Assembly (NCBI RefSeq): GCF_029914245.1
Contig: NZ_JARYZI010000003.1
Coordinates: 248,001 to 312,000 of the forward strand
From: Fusibacter bizertensis
GTDB lineage: Bacteria > Bacillota > Clostridia > Peptostreptococcales > Acidaminobacteraceae
DNA length: 64,000 nt
Direction of reading: 5' to 3'
The translations under genes and the position numbers were made by a program. Each line of letters begins with the position of its first letter. Position 1 is the first letter of the stretch. The notes beneath the pieces were generated by a model, which worked only from the letters and a program-made list of their open reading frames with translations, made no database searches and was not told where the DNA came from. Shown piece by piece: positions 45,302 through 53,240 of this stretch.

Positions 45302-46597
45302 ATGAAAAATTTAAAAATAACCATAATAGGCGGTGGCTCTAGCTATACACCAGAACTCATTGAAGGATTTATATTAAGGTATCATGAATTACCCATTACC
45401 GAACTATGTCTCGTTGACGTAATTGAAGGTGCTGAAAAGTTAAGTATTATCTTAGACTTAACAAAAAGGATGTTTCAAAGGGCAAATCTCAACGTTAAAG
45501 TCACTGCAACATATGATCGGGATATTGCATTGCCATCATCCGATTTTGTCATCACGCAACTCCGAGTTGGAGGAATCAACGCTCGAATTAAAGATGAGCA
45601 AATTGCATTTAAGCACCATATGCTTGGTCAGGAAACAAATGGTTTGGCAGGTTTTGCTAAAGCAATGCGAACGATCCCTGTTATTTTAGCTATTGCAAAA
45701 GATATGGAAAGACTATGCCCTAATGCATGGTTAATCAATTTTACCAATCCTGCTGGAATCATAACTGAAGCGGTATTAAATCATTCTTTTATTAAAACTA
45801 TTGGTCTATGTAATGTACCTGTTAATATGCATAAGGCAGTTTCAAGGCAACTTGGTTCTGATAACTTTTTTATGCAAATTACAGGTTTAAATCACTATGT
45901 TTGGGGACATAAAATCGTTTTCGAAGGTGAAGACCAACTTCAAAGCTTGCTACCTAAATTAATGATGGATGATTCTTTTAATCCAAAAAATATTGGCAAC
46001 ACGCCTTATGCAATTGAACAGATATTAGGAAGTGGTCTAATGCCTTGCTATTATCACTCTTATTTTTATATGCAAGGTGACATGTATAACCATGCTTATG
46101 AAGATTTCAAAGAACATGGTACACGTGGTGAAATCGTGAAAAAAGTTGAAACTGAACTTTTCGAGATATATCGTGACCAAAAATGCGATAAAAAACCACC
46201 ACAGTTAGAAAACCGTGGTGGCGCATATTATTCTGAAGCCGCTTGTGAACTTGTAAATGCAATCTATAATGATAAAAATTCACTAATGGTCGTAGATGTA
46301 TTAAATAACGGTATACTATGTAACTTACCTGATAATGCAGTCATTGAAACGACCTCACTGATCACCTCGAGTGGCGCTATACCACTACCTGTAAATACGC
46401 TTACTGAAACTGCACTAGGAGAACTCTCAATACTCAAAAGTTACGAAAGGTTAGTCATCAGTGCATCTCTCGAAAACAGTTACGCAAAAGCACTACATGC
46501 GCTTACAATTCACCCATTAATCCAATCTGGTAGTAATCTAAGAACTGCTTTAGATGAAATTCAAAAAGCAAACGACACTTTTTTTAGACTTAATTAA
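45302..46597 (+). CDS. GH4-family glycosidase, probably 6-phospho-beta-glucosidase
   Basis: A 431-residue NAD+- and Mn2+-dependent glycosidase of family GH4. The Rossmann loop GGGSSYTPEL lies at residues about 9-18. NFTNPAG, the metal-binding Cys in GLCNVP and the His in GLNHYVWG are all present. The family hydrolyses 6-phosphoglycosides made by PTS uptake; SSYTPEL and CNVP contexts favour the beta-glucoside branch. No PTS gene is adjacent, so the sugar must enter through a system elsewhere. AAGGAG lies before the ATG. Regulated by the divergent DeoR gene. Confidence 0.92.
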   Translation: MKNLKITIIGGGSSYTPELIEGFILRYHELPITELCLVDVIEGAEKLSIILDLTKRMFQRANLNVKVTATYDRDIALPSSDFVITQLRVGGINARIKDEQIAFKHHMLGQETNGLAGFAKAMRTIPVILAIAKDMERLCPNAWLINFTNPAGIITEAVLNHSFIKTIGLCNVPVNMHKAVSRQLGSDNFFMQITGLNHYVWGHKIVFEGEDQLQSLLPKLMMDDSFNPKNIGNTPYAIEQILGSGLMPCYYHSYFYMQGDMYNHAYEDFKEHGTRGEIVKKVETELFEIYRDQKCDKKPPQLENRGGAYYSEAACELVNAIYNDKNSLMVVDVLNNGILCNLPDNAVIETTSLITSSGAIPLPVNTLTETALGELSILKSYERLVISASLENSYAKALHALTIHPLIQSGSNLRTALDEIQKANDTFFRLN

Positions 46598-47361
46598 GTA
46601 ATCTTAATTTTGGTAAGCTCAAGCAATTTGTCAAGCACGTCTTCTAAGGTGTTGATACCTTGTTCAGTTCCACTTGCCAAACATGCCCATAAAAATAGGG
46701 AAACAGCTTGATCTATCCTATAGTGATTGGGCTTGTCCTTATGATGTTCTTTATGCTGTTTGTGCTGCGTACAAGATTGATCTAATAAAAATAATAACAG
46801 ATTTCCAATACCATTGATTTGATCACTCTCACTTGTATAATCTTGTGAGTATTCCTGTACTTCCATATTTTCTGGGTCAATAATTGTACACCTTCCCCTA
46901 CTATCTATAATCACATCTTCAGGGAGAATTTTACGATATTTGAGTTTAGGTCTTGATTTCTTTAAAGCCATCAGCGCATTAACGATTTGATAAAGTATAC
47001 TCAACGTTTCGTACTGTGTTAATGCCCCATTGCTAAGTTTATAATCATAAAGTGTCATCCCTTGAATATATGGTTTCACATAATAAAGGAAATGACTTGT
47101 TTGCGTACTTTTCTCGATTCGGTTAAAACCTCGGCAATGAACAGGCGCCATTGCATTCAGGTCTTGCATCGGATTTGGGGTTTGCGTTATGGCCTTTAAA
47201 ACGAATGAAGATTCATCTTCTTTACGTTTTAACAGATAAATAGTACTTCTCGAACCTGAACTAATCAGTGAACGGATATGATATGATTCAAGAAGAGTGT
47301 CACTTAATCCGCTGGAGCACAAATCAAATTCTACACTCTTTTGAAAGTCGTTTAAATCCAC
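46594..47361 (-). CDS. Protein-kinase-fold pseudokinase
   Basis: About 255 residues. The kinase fold shows SSGSRSTIYLLKR (glycine loop), FVLKAI (the ATP-binding Lys) and YVKPYIQGMTLYDY (hinge). The catalytic loop reads YRKILPEDVIID where active kinases read HRDLKPENILID, and the metal loop reads IIDPEN in place of DFG. The catalytic Asp is thus Lys, so phosphotransfer is unlikely. I start at the GTG at 47361, which has AAGGT six bases upstream; a TTG 18 bases earlier has none. It overlaps the end of GH4 by 4 bases, tail to tail, and is divergent from a small HTH gene. Confidence 0.78.
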   Translation of the reverse strand: MDLNDFQKSVEFDLCSSGLSDTLLESYHIRSLISSGSRSTIYLLKRKEDESSFVLKAITQTPNPMQDLNAMAPVHCRGFNRIEKSTQTSHFLYYVKPYIQGMTLYDYKLSNGALTQYETLSILYQIVNALMALKKSRPKLKYRKILPEDVIIDSRGRCTIIDPENMEVQEYSQDYTSESDQINGIGNLLLFLLDQSCTQHKQHKEHHKDKPNHYRIDQAVSLFLWACLASGTEQGINTLEDVLDKLLELTKIKIT

Positions 47362-47462
47362 AAATCTACCTTCTTTCAATAGCGCCGCTTGCCTTCTAAA
47401 AACATTGTACCTTACTTTTCTTACGATTTATTATGCAATTTGCACAGTTTTTTGACTTCCAG

Positions 47463-47491
47463 TTGTATCCATGTAATTCCATTGCTATAAT
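47463..47491 (+). promoter_or_regulatory. Promoter of the small HTH gene
   Basis: TTGTAT (47463-47468), 17 bases, perfect TATAAT (47486-47491), 26 bases before the ATG at 47518 with a GGAG site. Confidence 0.75.
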
Positions 47492-47517
47492 AGGTGTATT
47501 AAGGAAGTGGAGACTAT

Positions 47518-47961
47518 ATGGATAAGAAAAAGCCATCAACGGAAATCTTAGCAGAAAGTTTGATTAAAAGTTCGGATATAGACGCTTTTTTAGATACGCA
47601 CAGCCACAGTGTAGTTGCAGAGAATTTTAACGATTATCTCTATCATTTAGTGGAAGTACGAGATATGAAAATATCCGACTGCTTAAGGCTCTCTATGATC
47701 AGTGAATCCTATGGTTATCAATTATTTAATGGCAAGCGACAACCTTCAAGAACTAAAGTTTTACAGCTAGCGCTTGGGCTTGGACTTGCTCTTGATGAAA
47801 CCAATAGGTTACTTAAACTCGCTGAAAAATCTGAACTATATGTTAAAGATCAACGCGACGCAGTTGTCATGTTTGCACTTAACAAAAATTGGTCTCTTTT
47901 TGACACTGAGGCACTCTTAAACGAGCGTGGTTTACCATCTATTGTGAAAGCTAAGGATTGA
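47518..47961 (+). CDS. Small helix-turn-helix protein (XRE-like)
   Basis: A 147-residue soluble protein. Residues about 38-100 look like a lambda-repressor-type helix-turn-helix (DYLYHLVEVRDMKISDCLRL, SYGYQLFNGKRQPSRTKVLQLALGLGL). The last 50 residues (LLKLAEKSELYVKDQRDAVVMFALNKNWSL) form a helical extension seen in a Clostridia-wide group of small HTH proteins. It is divergent from the pseudokinase gene over a 156-base region, suggesting that the two work together. Own promoter and terminator. Target unknown. Confidence 0.75.
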   Translation: MDKKKPSTEILAESLIKSSDIDAFLDTHSHSVVAENFNDYLYHLVEVRDMKISDCLRLSMISESYGYQLFNGKRQPSRTKVLQLALGLGLALDETNRLLKLAEKSELYVKDQRDAVVMFALNKNWSLFDTEALLNERGLPSIVKAKD

Positions 47962-47988
47962 TTTAAAAGTAAAAATTTCATGAATGAG

Positions 47989-48026
47989 TAAAAGCTGACT
48001 TCTATAAACAAAAGTCAGCTTTTTTA
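47989..48026. terminator. Bidirectional terminator between HTH gene and metS-like gene
   Basis: AAAAGCTGACTT and AAGTCAGCTTTTTT form a 12-bp stem around a 9-10 base loop with A and T runs on both sides, serving two convergent genes. Confidence 0.9.
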
Positions 48027-48049
48027 CGTTATTTTCAAATGCAATTGTT

Positions 48050-50035
48050 TTAAAATTGACTTTCATCTTTTTTGTAAAAGTCAAATTTTGGTTCTATAAA
48101 TTTCAGTTTATGTGTTTCAGGAGTATCCATATGCGCTGTTACGTCATCAAAGATATGTTCCCATGACCACAGTGTTTCGTTTAAATTCAGGTATTCTCTT
48201 ACAAATTCTGATGTTGATGGTGTAATAGGATGAAGTAAAGTTAAAATAGATTTTGCTGCATATATAGCATCTGCTACAACTTGAGCCCTTAATTCATCAC
48301 TATCGTGATCATCAGCTTGTTTCATATATTTTGACCAATACTTACTGACGCTACGAATTACGTCATCGATGGTATAGATTACAAGATGAAACTCTTGTCT
48401 TGCCATATTATGCTCATAATCGTAAATCGCTTTGTGAAGAATATCTTTAATTTCTTCTCTGACCTCAACTTTTGGCACAACAGAATCAAAATACTTTTGA
48501 GCCGTATAAAAACATGAACGCAACAAACGATTGTAGACATTTGTCAATAAATTGCCATCTTTTAATACGACATCTGGCGCATCTTCAGGACAATTTGGGT
48601 CAAATGGTTTTGGACTAAAACTCACTGATTTTTTTGATAAACCAAGGCTTAAAAAGTGCATTCTCAGTTGATCTTTGGTATAGTGATTTAAAAGTTCATC
48701 AGCCATTGGAGGTTTTACTTCACTAGAACTACTTGCTTTTGAATCTAAGAATAGCAAATGGCAGTTTGCCACAAGTTGTGGAAAATTAACATCTTCTATA
48801 CTACGTCCATCATCAGGGCGAATACCTAGATAAGCCATCAACATGCCCATCTCAGCAACCCCATAAAAATAAATATTATCTTCCCCGATAAACTGATACA
48901 CTTTTGAATCTTTATCCAACCACCACTTCGACCAATCAGAACTCGGTTGATTAAGGCTATTAAGATAAGTTATCGTAAAAGAAATTGGTGCCCACAGTGA
49001 CTCAGGCCACACCCAAAATGTTAGGTCATCTAAACCCTCGCGTGACGGTACAGGAACACCCCAGTCGATATTGCCTGATAGTCTAAATGGTACTAGTGTC
49101 TTTCCAGTTCTATAACGAATACCTTCAGTATCTAGCTTTACACGTGCTAAATCTCTATTTTCAAGTGCTTCAAATACATATGTCACTGATGGTTTTTTGC
49201 CATCATCCTGAATTTCATTTGCACCTAAATCAATTTCCTTGGAGATCAGTTCTTCATGGTCTTTACGTTTTACATATATGACTGGTGTTTTCAAAAATTC
49301 TTCAATTGTATTAATTACATTTGGACGTACATGTCTCTCTTTTCGCATCTTTGTAACCATATCGTTTAAGTGCTCTCTGTATGCATCCAATATAAAATAC
49401 CAATTGTTCACATCCTTCAGTACAGGTTTTTCACCTGACAAAATACTAACAGGATCGATTAATTCATCTTGCATATACTGATGTCCCAGTGCACATTCAT
49501 CTGCATACGCTTTATCTGATTTACATCCGTCTACAGGACATTTCCCAACAACTTGACGACCATTTAGATAAACATTTTCTATTGGATCAAAAAACTGTGG
49601 AGATGACATCACATTAAGCGTTTCCTGTTCGTAAAGCGCATTAAATAGTGTTTCAGATACTTTGTTATGCACTTTTGCACTTTCTCCAAAAGCTGATGCT
49701 CCATATAAACTTGGTTGAACATCATAGGACTTAAGTACATTTGTTTGAAGATTATAAAAGCGGTAGACATAGTCTTCCATGCTAATGTCTTCTCCACTTT
49801 CTTCAATATGCTTTTTATAGCTTGCTAAGATTGGTGAGCCATAGCAGTCAGTGCCTGATACAAATATGACATTGTCTGCCCCAATTCTGTCCTTTAAAAA
49901 TCTAGTAAACGTGTCGGCATGTATAAACACGCCACCGATGTGTCCAAAGTGAAGCGGCTTATTACCATATGGCATACCTGCAGTAATCACTGCCCTCTTT
50001 GGGAACTCTGGCCTTGGCCTTTTTGGTGTATACAT
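48050..50035 (-). CDS. Methionyl-tRNA synthetase-like class I ligase
   Basis: A 661-residue class I synthetase that should charge tRNA-Met. The HIGH motif is HFGH in GNKPLHFGHIGG. A zinc-finger-like insert is seen (CPVDGCKSDKAYADECALG) with a WVWPESLW core region and an alpha-helical anticodon domain at the C terminus. Where KMSKS is expected the sequence is LDSKASSSS, so the second lysine is absent. A T-box leader with a likely ATG specifier precedes the gene, which supports the Met assignment. The divergent loop suggests a second, unusual MetRS rather than the main enzyme. GGAGG precedes the ATG. Confidence 0.82.
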   Translation of the reverse strand: MYTPKRPRPEFPKRAVITAGMPYGNKPLHFGHIGGVFIHADTFTRFLKDRIGADNVIFVSGTDCYGSPILASYKKHIEESGEDISMEDYVYRFYNLQTNVLKSYDVQPSLYGASAFGESAKVHNKVSETLFNALYEQETLNVMSSPQFFDPIENVYLNGRQVVGKCPVDGCKSDKAYADECALGHQYMQDELIDPVSILSGEKPVLKDVNNWYFILDAYREHLNDMVTKMRKERHVRPNVINTIEEFLKTPVIYVKRKDHEELISKEIDLGANEIQDDGKKPSVTYVFEALENRDLARVKLDTEGIRYRTGKTLVPFRLSGNIDWGVPVPSREGLDDLTFWVWPESLWAPISFTITYLNSLNQPSSDWSKWWLDKDSKVYQFIGEDNIYFYGVAEMGMLMAYLGIRPDDGRSIEDVNFPQLVANCHLLFLDSKASSSSEVKPPMADELLNHYTKDQLRMHFLSLGLSKKSVSFSPKPFDPNCPEDAPDVVLKDGNLLTNVYNRLLRSCFYTAQKYFDSVVPKVEVREEIKDILHKAIYDYEHNMARQEFHLVIYTIDDVIRSVSKYWSKYMKQADDHDSDELRAQVVADAIYAAKSILTLLHPITPSTSEFVREYLNLNETLWSWEHIFDDVTAHMDTPETHKLKFIEPKFDFYKKDESQF

Positions 50036-50062
50036 AAAATCCTCCTATTTATCTCACTTTAT

Positions 50063-50316
50063 AACAAAAAATAAACCCCTACAGTCATCATGACCATAGG
50101 GGCGATAATCTCGCGGTGCCACCCTAATTCGCTAAAAAGCCTCATCAGCATAGTGCTAAGTTCTATAACGGGAACTCCCGATATTTCATCACAATTGATC
50201 CGAAATATAGCTCCGAGTCTTGTTTCATAAAGTCAATATCGATTCCTTCTCAGCTAGCGGAATTCTCTGTGCGAATTATACTCTACTACTCTTCTCTTCA
50301 CGGCTTTTGATGATGA
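50063..50316 (-). promoter_or_regulatory. T-box leader of the metS-like gene
   Basis: The minus-strand leader contains the T-box core AGGGTGGCACCGCG (50112-50125) and an upstream Stem I region with an ATG candidate specifier (50226-50228, within GACTTTATGAAAC). The terminator CCCCTA...TAGGGG with following T run (50066-50102) lies 3' of the T-box. Uncharged tRNA-Met would bind and favour antitermination, raising synthetase expression when methionine is short. Class is certain; the specifier is a reading by eye. Confidence 0.9.
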
Positions 50317-50317
50317 A

Positions 50318-50346
50318 AGTATATGCGTTTTAGTCACATTTGTCAA
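50318..50346 (-). promoter_or_regulatory. Promoter of the T-box/metS-like transcript
   Basis: On the minus strand, perfect TTGACA (50341-50346), 17 bases, TATACT (50318-50323). From here to the ATG at 50448 on the other strand the DNA is AT-rich and I see no clear promoter for the divergent isoprenoid-synthase-like gene. Confidence 0.85.
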
Positions 50347-50447
50347 GTATGCCTATTTTTTATCATAATTCTAACCCAATTCCAATTTTTATATGTTAAT
50401 AATATATATAGTAGAAAAAAATATTAACCAAATCTAAGGAGTCTTAT

Positions 50448-51644
50448 ATGTTGCTGGTGTCAAGGTTCAACACATCCATTGATGAATATCTGTCAAGTTG
50501 GGATAAATTAAATAAAATAACAAGATCTCTTAAGCCTATATCTGTCCTAAAACGCTATTATCATTTTTATATCATTAGAAAGCAATTGATTAAGATTTCA
50601 AAAAGTGAGCTGTCTAGGCCCGTTGCAAATTCAGACTATGATTTGACTAAGTTCAAAGATGACCCTGAGATTGATAGACTTATTCGATTATGGTTGCAAT
50701 TTGACATAGGCGAAATGGATGATTCATTAAAAGGCAACTATATTGAAGCAACTGAAGCATTTATCTCCAGAGTTCGACTAAAATGGCCACAAATGGACAA
50801 TGAGAGTATATTTCAAGCACTTAGAAATGTTTGGATTATGATCGCAATACAAATGATGTGTGATCATAAAATCGAACTTACAGATGCGATGTTTGCTTAT
50901 AGTATGCTTTATCCACTTACAGACAATGTACTCGATGATTCAACATTATCTAAGCAAGAAAAATTTCAGTTCATTGAAGCTCTAGGCAATAGACTCAATG
51001 GGATAACAGGTAATGAAACTTCTCCCCAATACACTGATGTCTATGATATGGTTTCTCTTATTGAATCTCAATACAGCAGAGAACAATATCCATTGGTATA
51101 TGAAAGCTTATGCCTTATTCATGCATGTCAAAAGGAAAGTATGAAGCAACAATACAGCCAACTTGATATCAGTCAAATCAGCAAAATTTCTTTTGAAAAA
51201 GGTGCCTCATCTGTTATAGCTGATGGCTATCTTGTATTAGGAAAGCTTGACACAGATCAATTTGATTTTCTTACTGGCTATGGGATTGTCCTACAACTTG
51301 CCGATGATTTGCAGGATATGACTTCTGATGCATTTGTCTCACACCGAACTTTGTTTAGTTTTGGCCAGACTAGAGAAACTTTGGCAGAAAATGTTGAAAA
51401 ACTATGTCTACTGTCTAGTAATGTATTATTAAACATCCCTACTCAAAATATAAAATTAAAATCAAACCTCACCCTTCTTCTTGAAAAAAGTATGAACTTT
51501 CTGATTACAGATGCCATACAGATGCATCGCAATTCATTTGATAAGTCTTATATTAGAAAAATATCAAAAAATCATTTTACCGGATTAACGCATCATAGTC
51601 GTTTAAAAAAGATAGGTGAAGAAATGGTGGCACGTTGGGTATAA
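50448..51644 (+). CDS. Class I isoprenoid-synthase-like protein
   Basis: A 398-residue, all-helical soluble protein. Two Asp-rich motifs stand where class I prenyl or terpene synthases bind Mg-diphosphate: LTDNVLDD near residues 165-172 and LQLADDLQDM near 283-292. Family members usually have DDxxD and DDxxD; here the first is DNxxDD. It is longer than ordinary polyprenyl synthases and has an N-terminal extension of about 130 residues. No isoprenoid gene is adjacent; it stands alone between the divergent metS-like gene and a convergent reductase. AAGGAG lies before the ATG. Product unknown. Confidence 0.7.
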   Translation: MLLVSRFNTSIDEYLSSWDKLNKITRSLKPISVLKRYYHFYIIRKQLIKISKSELSRPVANSDYDLTKFKDDPEIDRLIRLWLQFDIGEMDDSLKGNYIEATEAFISRVRLKWPQMDNESIFQALRNVWIMIAIQMMCDHKIELTDAMFAYSMLYPLTDNVLDDSTLSKQEKFQFIEALGNRLNGITGNETSPQYTDVYDMVSLIESQYSREQYPLVYESLCLIHACQKESMKQQYSQLDISQISKISFEKGASSVIADGYLVLGKLDTDQFDFLTGYGIVLQLADDLQDMTSDAFVSHRTLFSFGQTRETLAENVEKLCLLSSNVLLNIPTQNIKLKSNLTLLLEKSMNFLITDAIQMHRNSFDKSYIRKISKNHFTGLTHHSRLKKIGEEMVARWV

Positions 51645-51677
51645 AAAAACCATGTATTTACATTATACATGGTTTTT
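51643..51677. terminator. Bidirectional terminator between isoprenoid-synthase-like and reductase genes
   Basis: AAAAAACCATGTA and TACATGGTTTTT form a stem of about 12 bp around an 8-10 base loop, between convergent genes. Confidence 0.9.
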
Positions 51678-51690
51678 AAACCGTACATCT

Positions 51691-52608
51691 CTACGGTAAT
51701 ATGCGATTGACTGAAGTGTATAATTTGTACCAATCTTCTCTAGAAATATTTACATTAGAAGCTTGGCAGATTGCTTCTAAATTTTCTTGAGATGTGGTCC
51801 CAGCTATAGCTTGCATGCCGGCAGGATGTCTCAATATCCACGCAGTTGCCACTGCCGCTTTGGTAAGCCCATATTTTTGCCCTAAACGTTCAAGCATATC
51901 ATTAAGCTCAGAGTAATCTTTATGATTGATATATGTCCCTTCTTCCCAAGAAGCTTGAAGAATAGACCAACACTGTATTGTGATATTGTTCAAACGGCAA
52001 TAATCCAACACACCACCATCATGATCTAGAGATGGCATCTCTTTCATATTAGCGTGTATGCCTGCGTCTATCATGGATGCATGCACCACATTGAACTGTA
52101 GTTGATTAAAAATAAGCGGATATTGCGAATTTTTTTGAATTAAAGCGACTTGTCCAGGTGTCATATTTGAAACGCCAAAAGTCTTGACCATACCTAGTTT
52201 ATACAAGGTTTCGAAAGCTTCTCCAATTTCTACTGGGTCCATAAGTGCATCAGGACGATGAAGCAAAAGTACATCAAGATAATCTGTGTTTAAACGTTTC
52301 AAGCTAGCTTCAACTGAACTAATTATATGCGCTTTAGAGAGATCATAGTAACCTTTTCGGATACCACACTTAGATTGAATCAACATCTTCTCTCTCCACT
52401 CAGGTCTTTTTTTAAGGACTTCACCGAATAATTGTTCTGATCTACCTGATGCATAGATATCTGCATGATCAAAAAAATTGATTCCTAAGTTAAATGCCTT
52501 TTCTATTAAGCCTTCTAACGCCTCTATTGAGAGCTCACCCATGCGCATACAGCCCATGGCAATTACAGAAACTTCTGTATCTAATCCCATTATTTTTTTA
52601 TATTTCAT
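51691..52608 (-). CDS. Aldo/keto reductase
   Basis: A 305-residue cytoplasmic NAD(P)H-dependent reductase with the TIM-barrel family signatures: Asp and Tyr in FDHADIYASGRSE, Lys in QSKCGI, His in LLHRPDALMDP. The C-terminal cofactor motif is around IAGTTSQENLEAI. It resembles the YdhF branch, which lacks a well-defined physiological substrate. GGAGG lies before the ATG. It is monocistronic with a TATAAT promoter. Confidence 0.93.
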   Translation of the reverse strand: MKYKKIMGLDTEVSVIAMGCMRMGELSIEALEGLIEKAFNLGINFFDHADIYASGRSEQLFGEVLKKRPEWREKMLIQSKCGIRKGYYDLSKAHIISSVEASLKRLNTDYLDVLLLHRPDALMDPVEIGEAFETLYKLGMVKTFGVSNMTPGQVALIQKNSQYPLIFNQLQFNVVHASMIDAGIHANMKEMPSLDHDGGVLDYCRLNNITIQCWSILQASWEEGTYINHKDYSELNDMLERLGQKYGLTKAAVATAWILRHPAGMQAIAGTTSQENLEAICQASNVNISREDWYKLYTSVNRILP

Positions 52609-52635
52609 ATTGCCTCCAACTTTTTATCATATGAA

Positions 52636-52664
52636 ATTATATCACACTTCTCTCATTGCTTTAA
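52636..52664 (-). promoter_or_regulatory. Probable aldo/keto reductase promoter
   Basis: On the minus strand, perfect TATAAT (52636-52641) with a weak TTAAAG (52659-52664) 17 bases upstream. Confidence 0.6.
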
Positions 52665-52767
52665 GGTTACTTTAAGTTAAACCTATTATAATTAGTTCAG
52701 TGTCTTAGACACGGGAAACTAATATCTTTAATACGTCAGCAGAATCAATAACTTCCCGCCCAATCAA

Positions 52768-52985
52768 ATGAAACATAGGCAAATTATCTGTGGGACAAAC
52801 AACTGTTGTACAGCTGAAAACAATGATGTCCACATTGTACTAAATGGTACAGGATTACTTTTAGTTATCGATAACTATGATGCAAAGGTGATGCGCTTAA
52901 AAGGAAAGATTCGGTTTCTATTAAAAATGCGAGTTGCGCAGTAGAAGTTATTGGTAGTAAACCTACTAGACCCAAATTTATTTAA
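52768..52985 (+). pseudogene. Decayed coding fragment with a frameshift
   Basis: One frame reads MKHRQIICGTNNCC through VLNGTGLLLVIDNYD and KVMRLKG (from 52768), then turns to poor sequence and stops at 52944. A second frame takes over at about 52902-52908 and reads KDSVSIKNASCAVEVIGSK to a stop at 52985. The two together look like the C terminus of one protein broken by an indel near an A/G-rich run. I do not recognise the family. The rest of the 632 bases between the reductase and phosphoesterase genes holds a palindrome (GTGTCT/AGACAC, 52700-52712), the tRNA and its terminator, and nothing else I can support. Confidence 0.45.
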
Positions 52986-53003
52986 AAGATAACCACACTA
53001 ACT

Positions 53004-53064
53004 AAAAAGATGTACATCACGATCAAAGGACAAAATGTCCAAATTTCATGATGTACATCTTTTT
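53004..53064 (-). terminator. Terminator after the tRNA-Thr gene
   Basis: AAAAAGATGTACATCA and TGATGTACATCTTTTTT form a long stem; the loop holds a second small hairpin (GGACAAAATGTCC). On the minus strand it begins directly after the encoded CCA. Confidence 0.9.
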
Positions 53065-53139
53065 TGGAGCTGATAGTGAGACTTGAACTCACGACCTGCG
53101 CATTACGGGTGCGCTGCTCTACCACTGAGCCACATCAGC
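53065..53139 (-). tRNA. tRNA-Thr (anticodon CGU)
   Basis: A 75-base cloverleaf on the minus strand: acceptor GCTGATG/TATCAGC (last pair G-U), D arm GCTCAGTGGTAGAGC, anticodon stem GCGCA/TGCGC with loop CCCGTAA, T arm GTGAG TTCAAGT CTCAC, discriminator U and encoded CCA. Centred anticodon CGT reads ACG (Thr). Base 33 appears as C, where nearly all tRNAs have U. A single-gene unit with its own terminator. Confidence 0.95.
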
Positions 53140-53152
53140 ATACTATACTCAT

Positions 53153-53182
53153 AATTTACGCCTTATGATCAATCCTTGTCAA
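53153..53182 (-). promoter_or_regulatory. Probable tRNA-Thr promoter
   Basis: On the minus strand, perfect TTGACA (53177-53182), 18 bases, TAAATT (53153-53158), about 14 bases before the tRNA 5' end. Confidence 0.55.
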
Positions 53183-53240
53183 GTATTTAAAAGCTTTTAA
53201 TGTTGTGATACAATAATACATACTTAAAGTTGGAGGTATT

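Noticed and set aside
52680-53060. Integrated element next to the tRNA gene
   Set aside because: I find no integrase, no direct repeat of the tRNA 3' end and no phage genes; the fragment alone does not support it.
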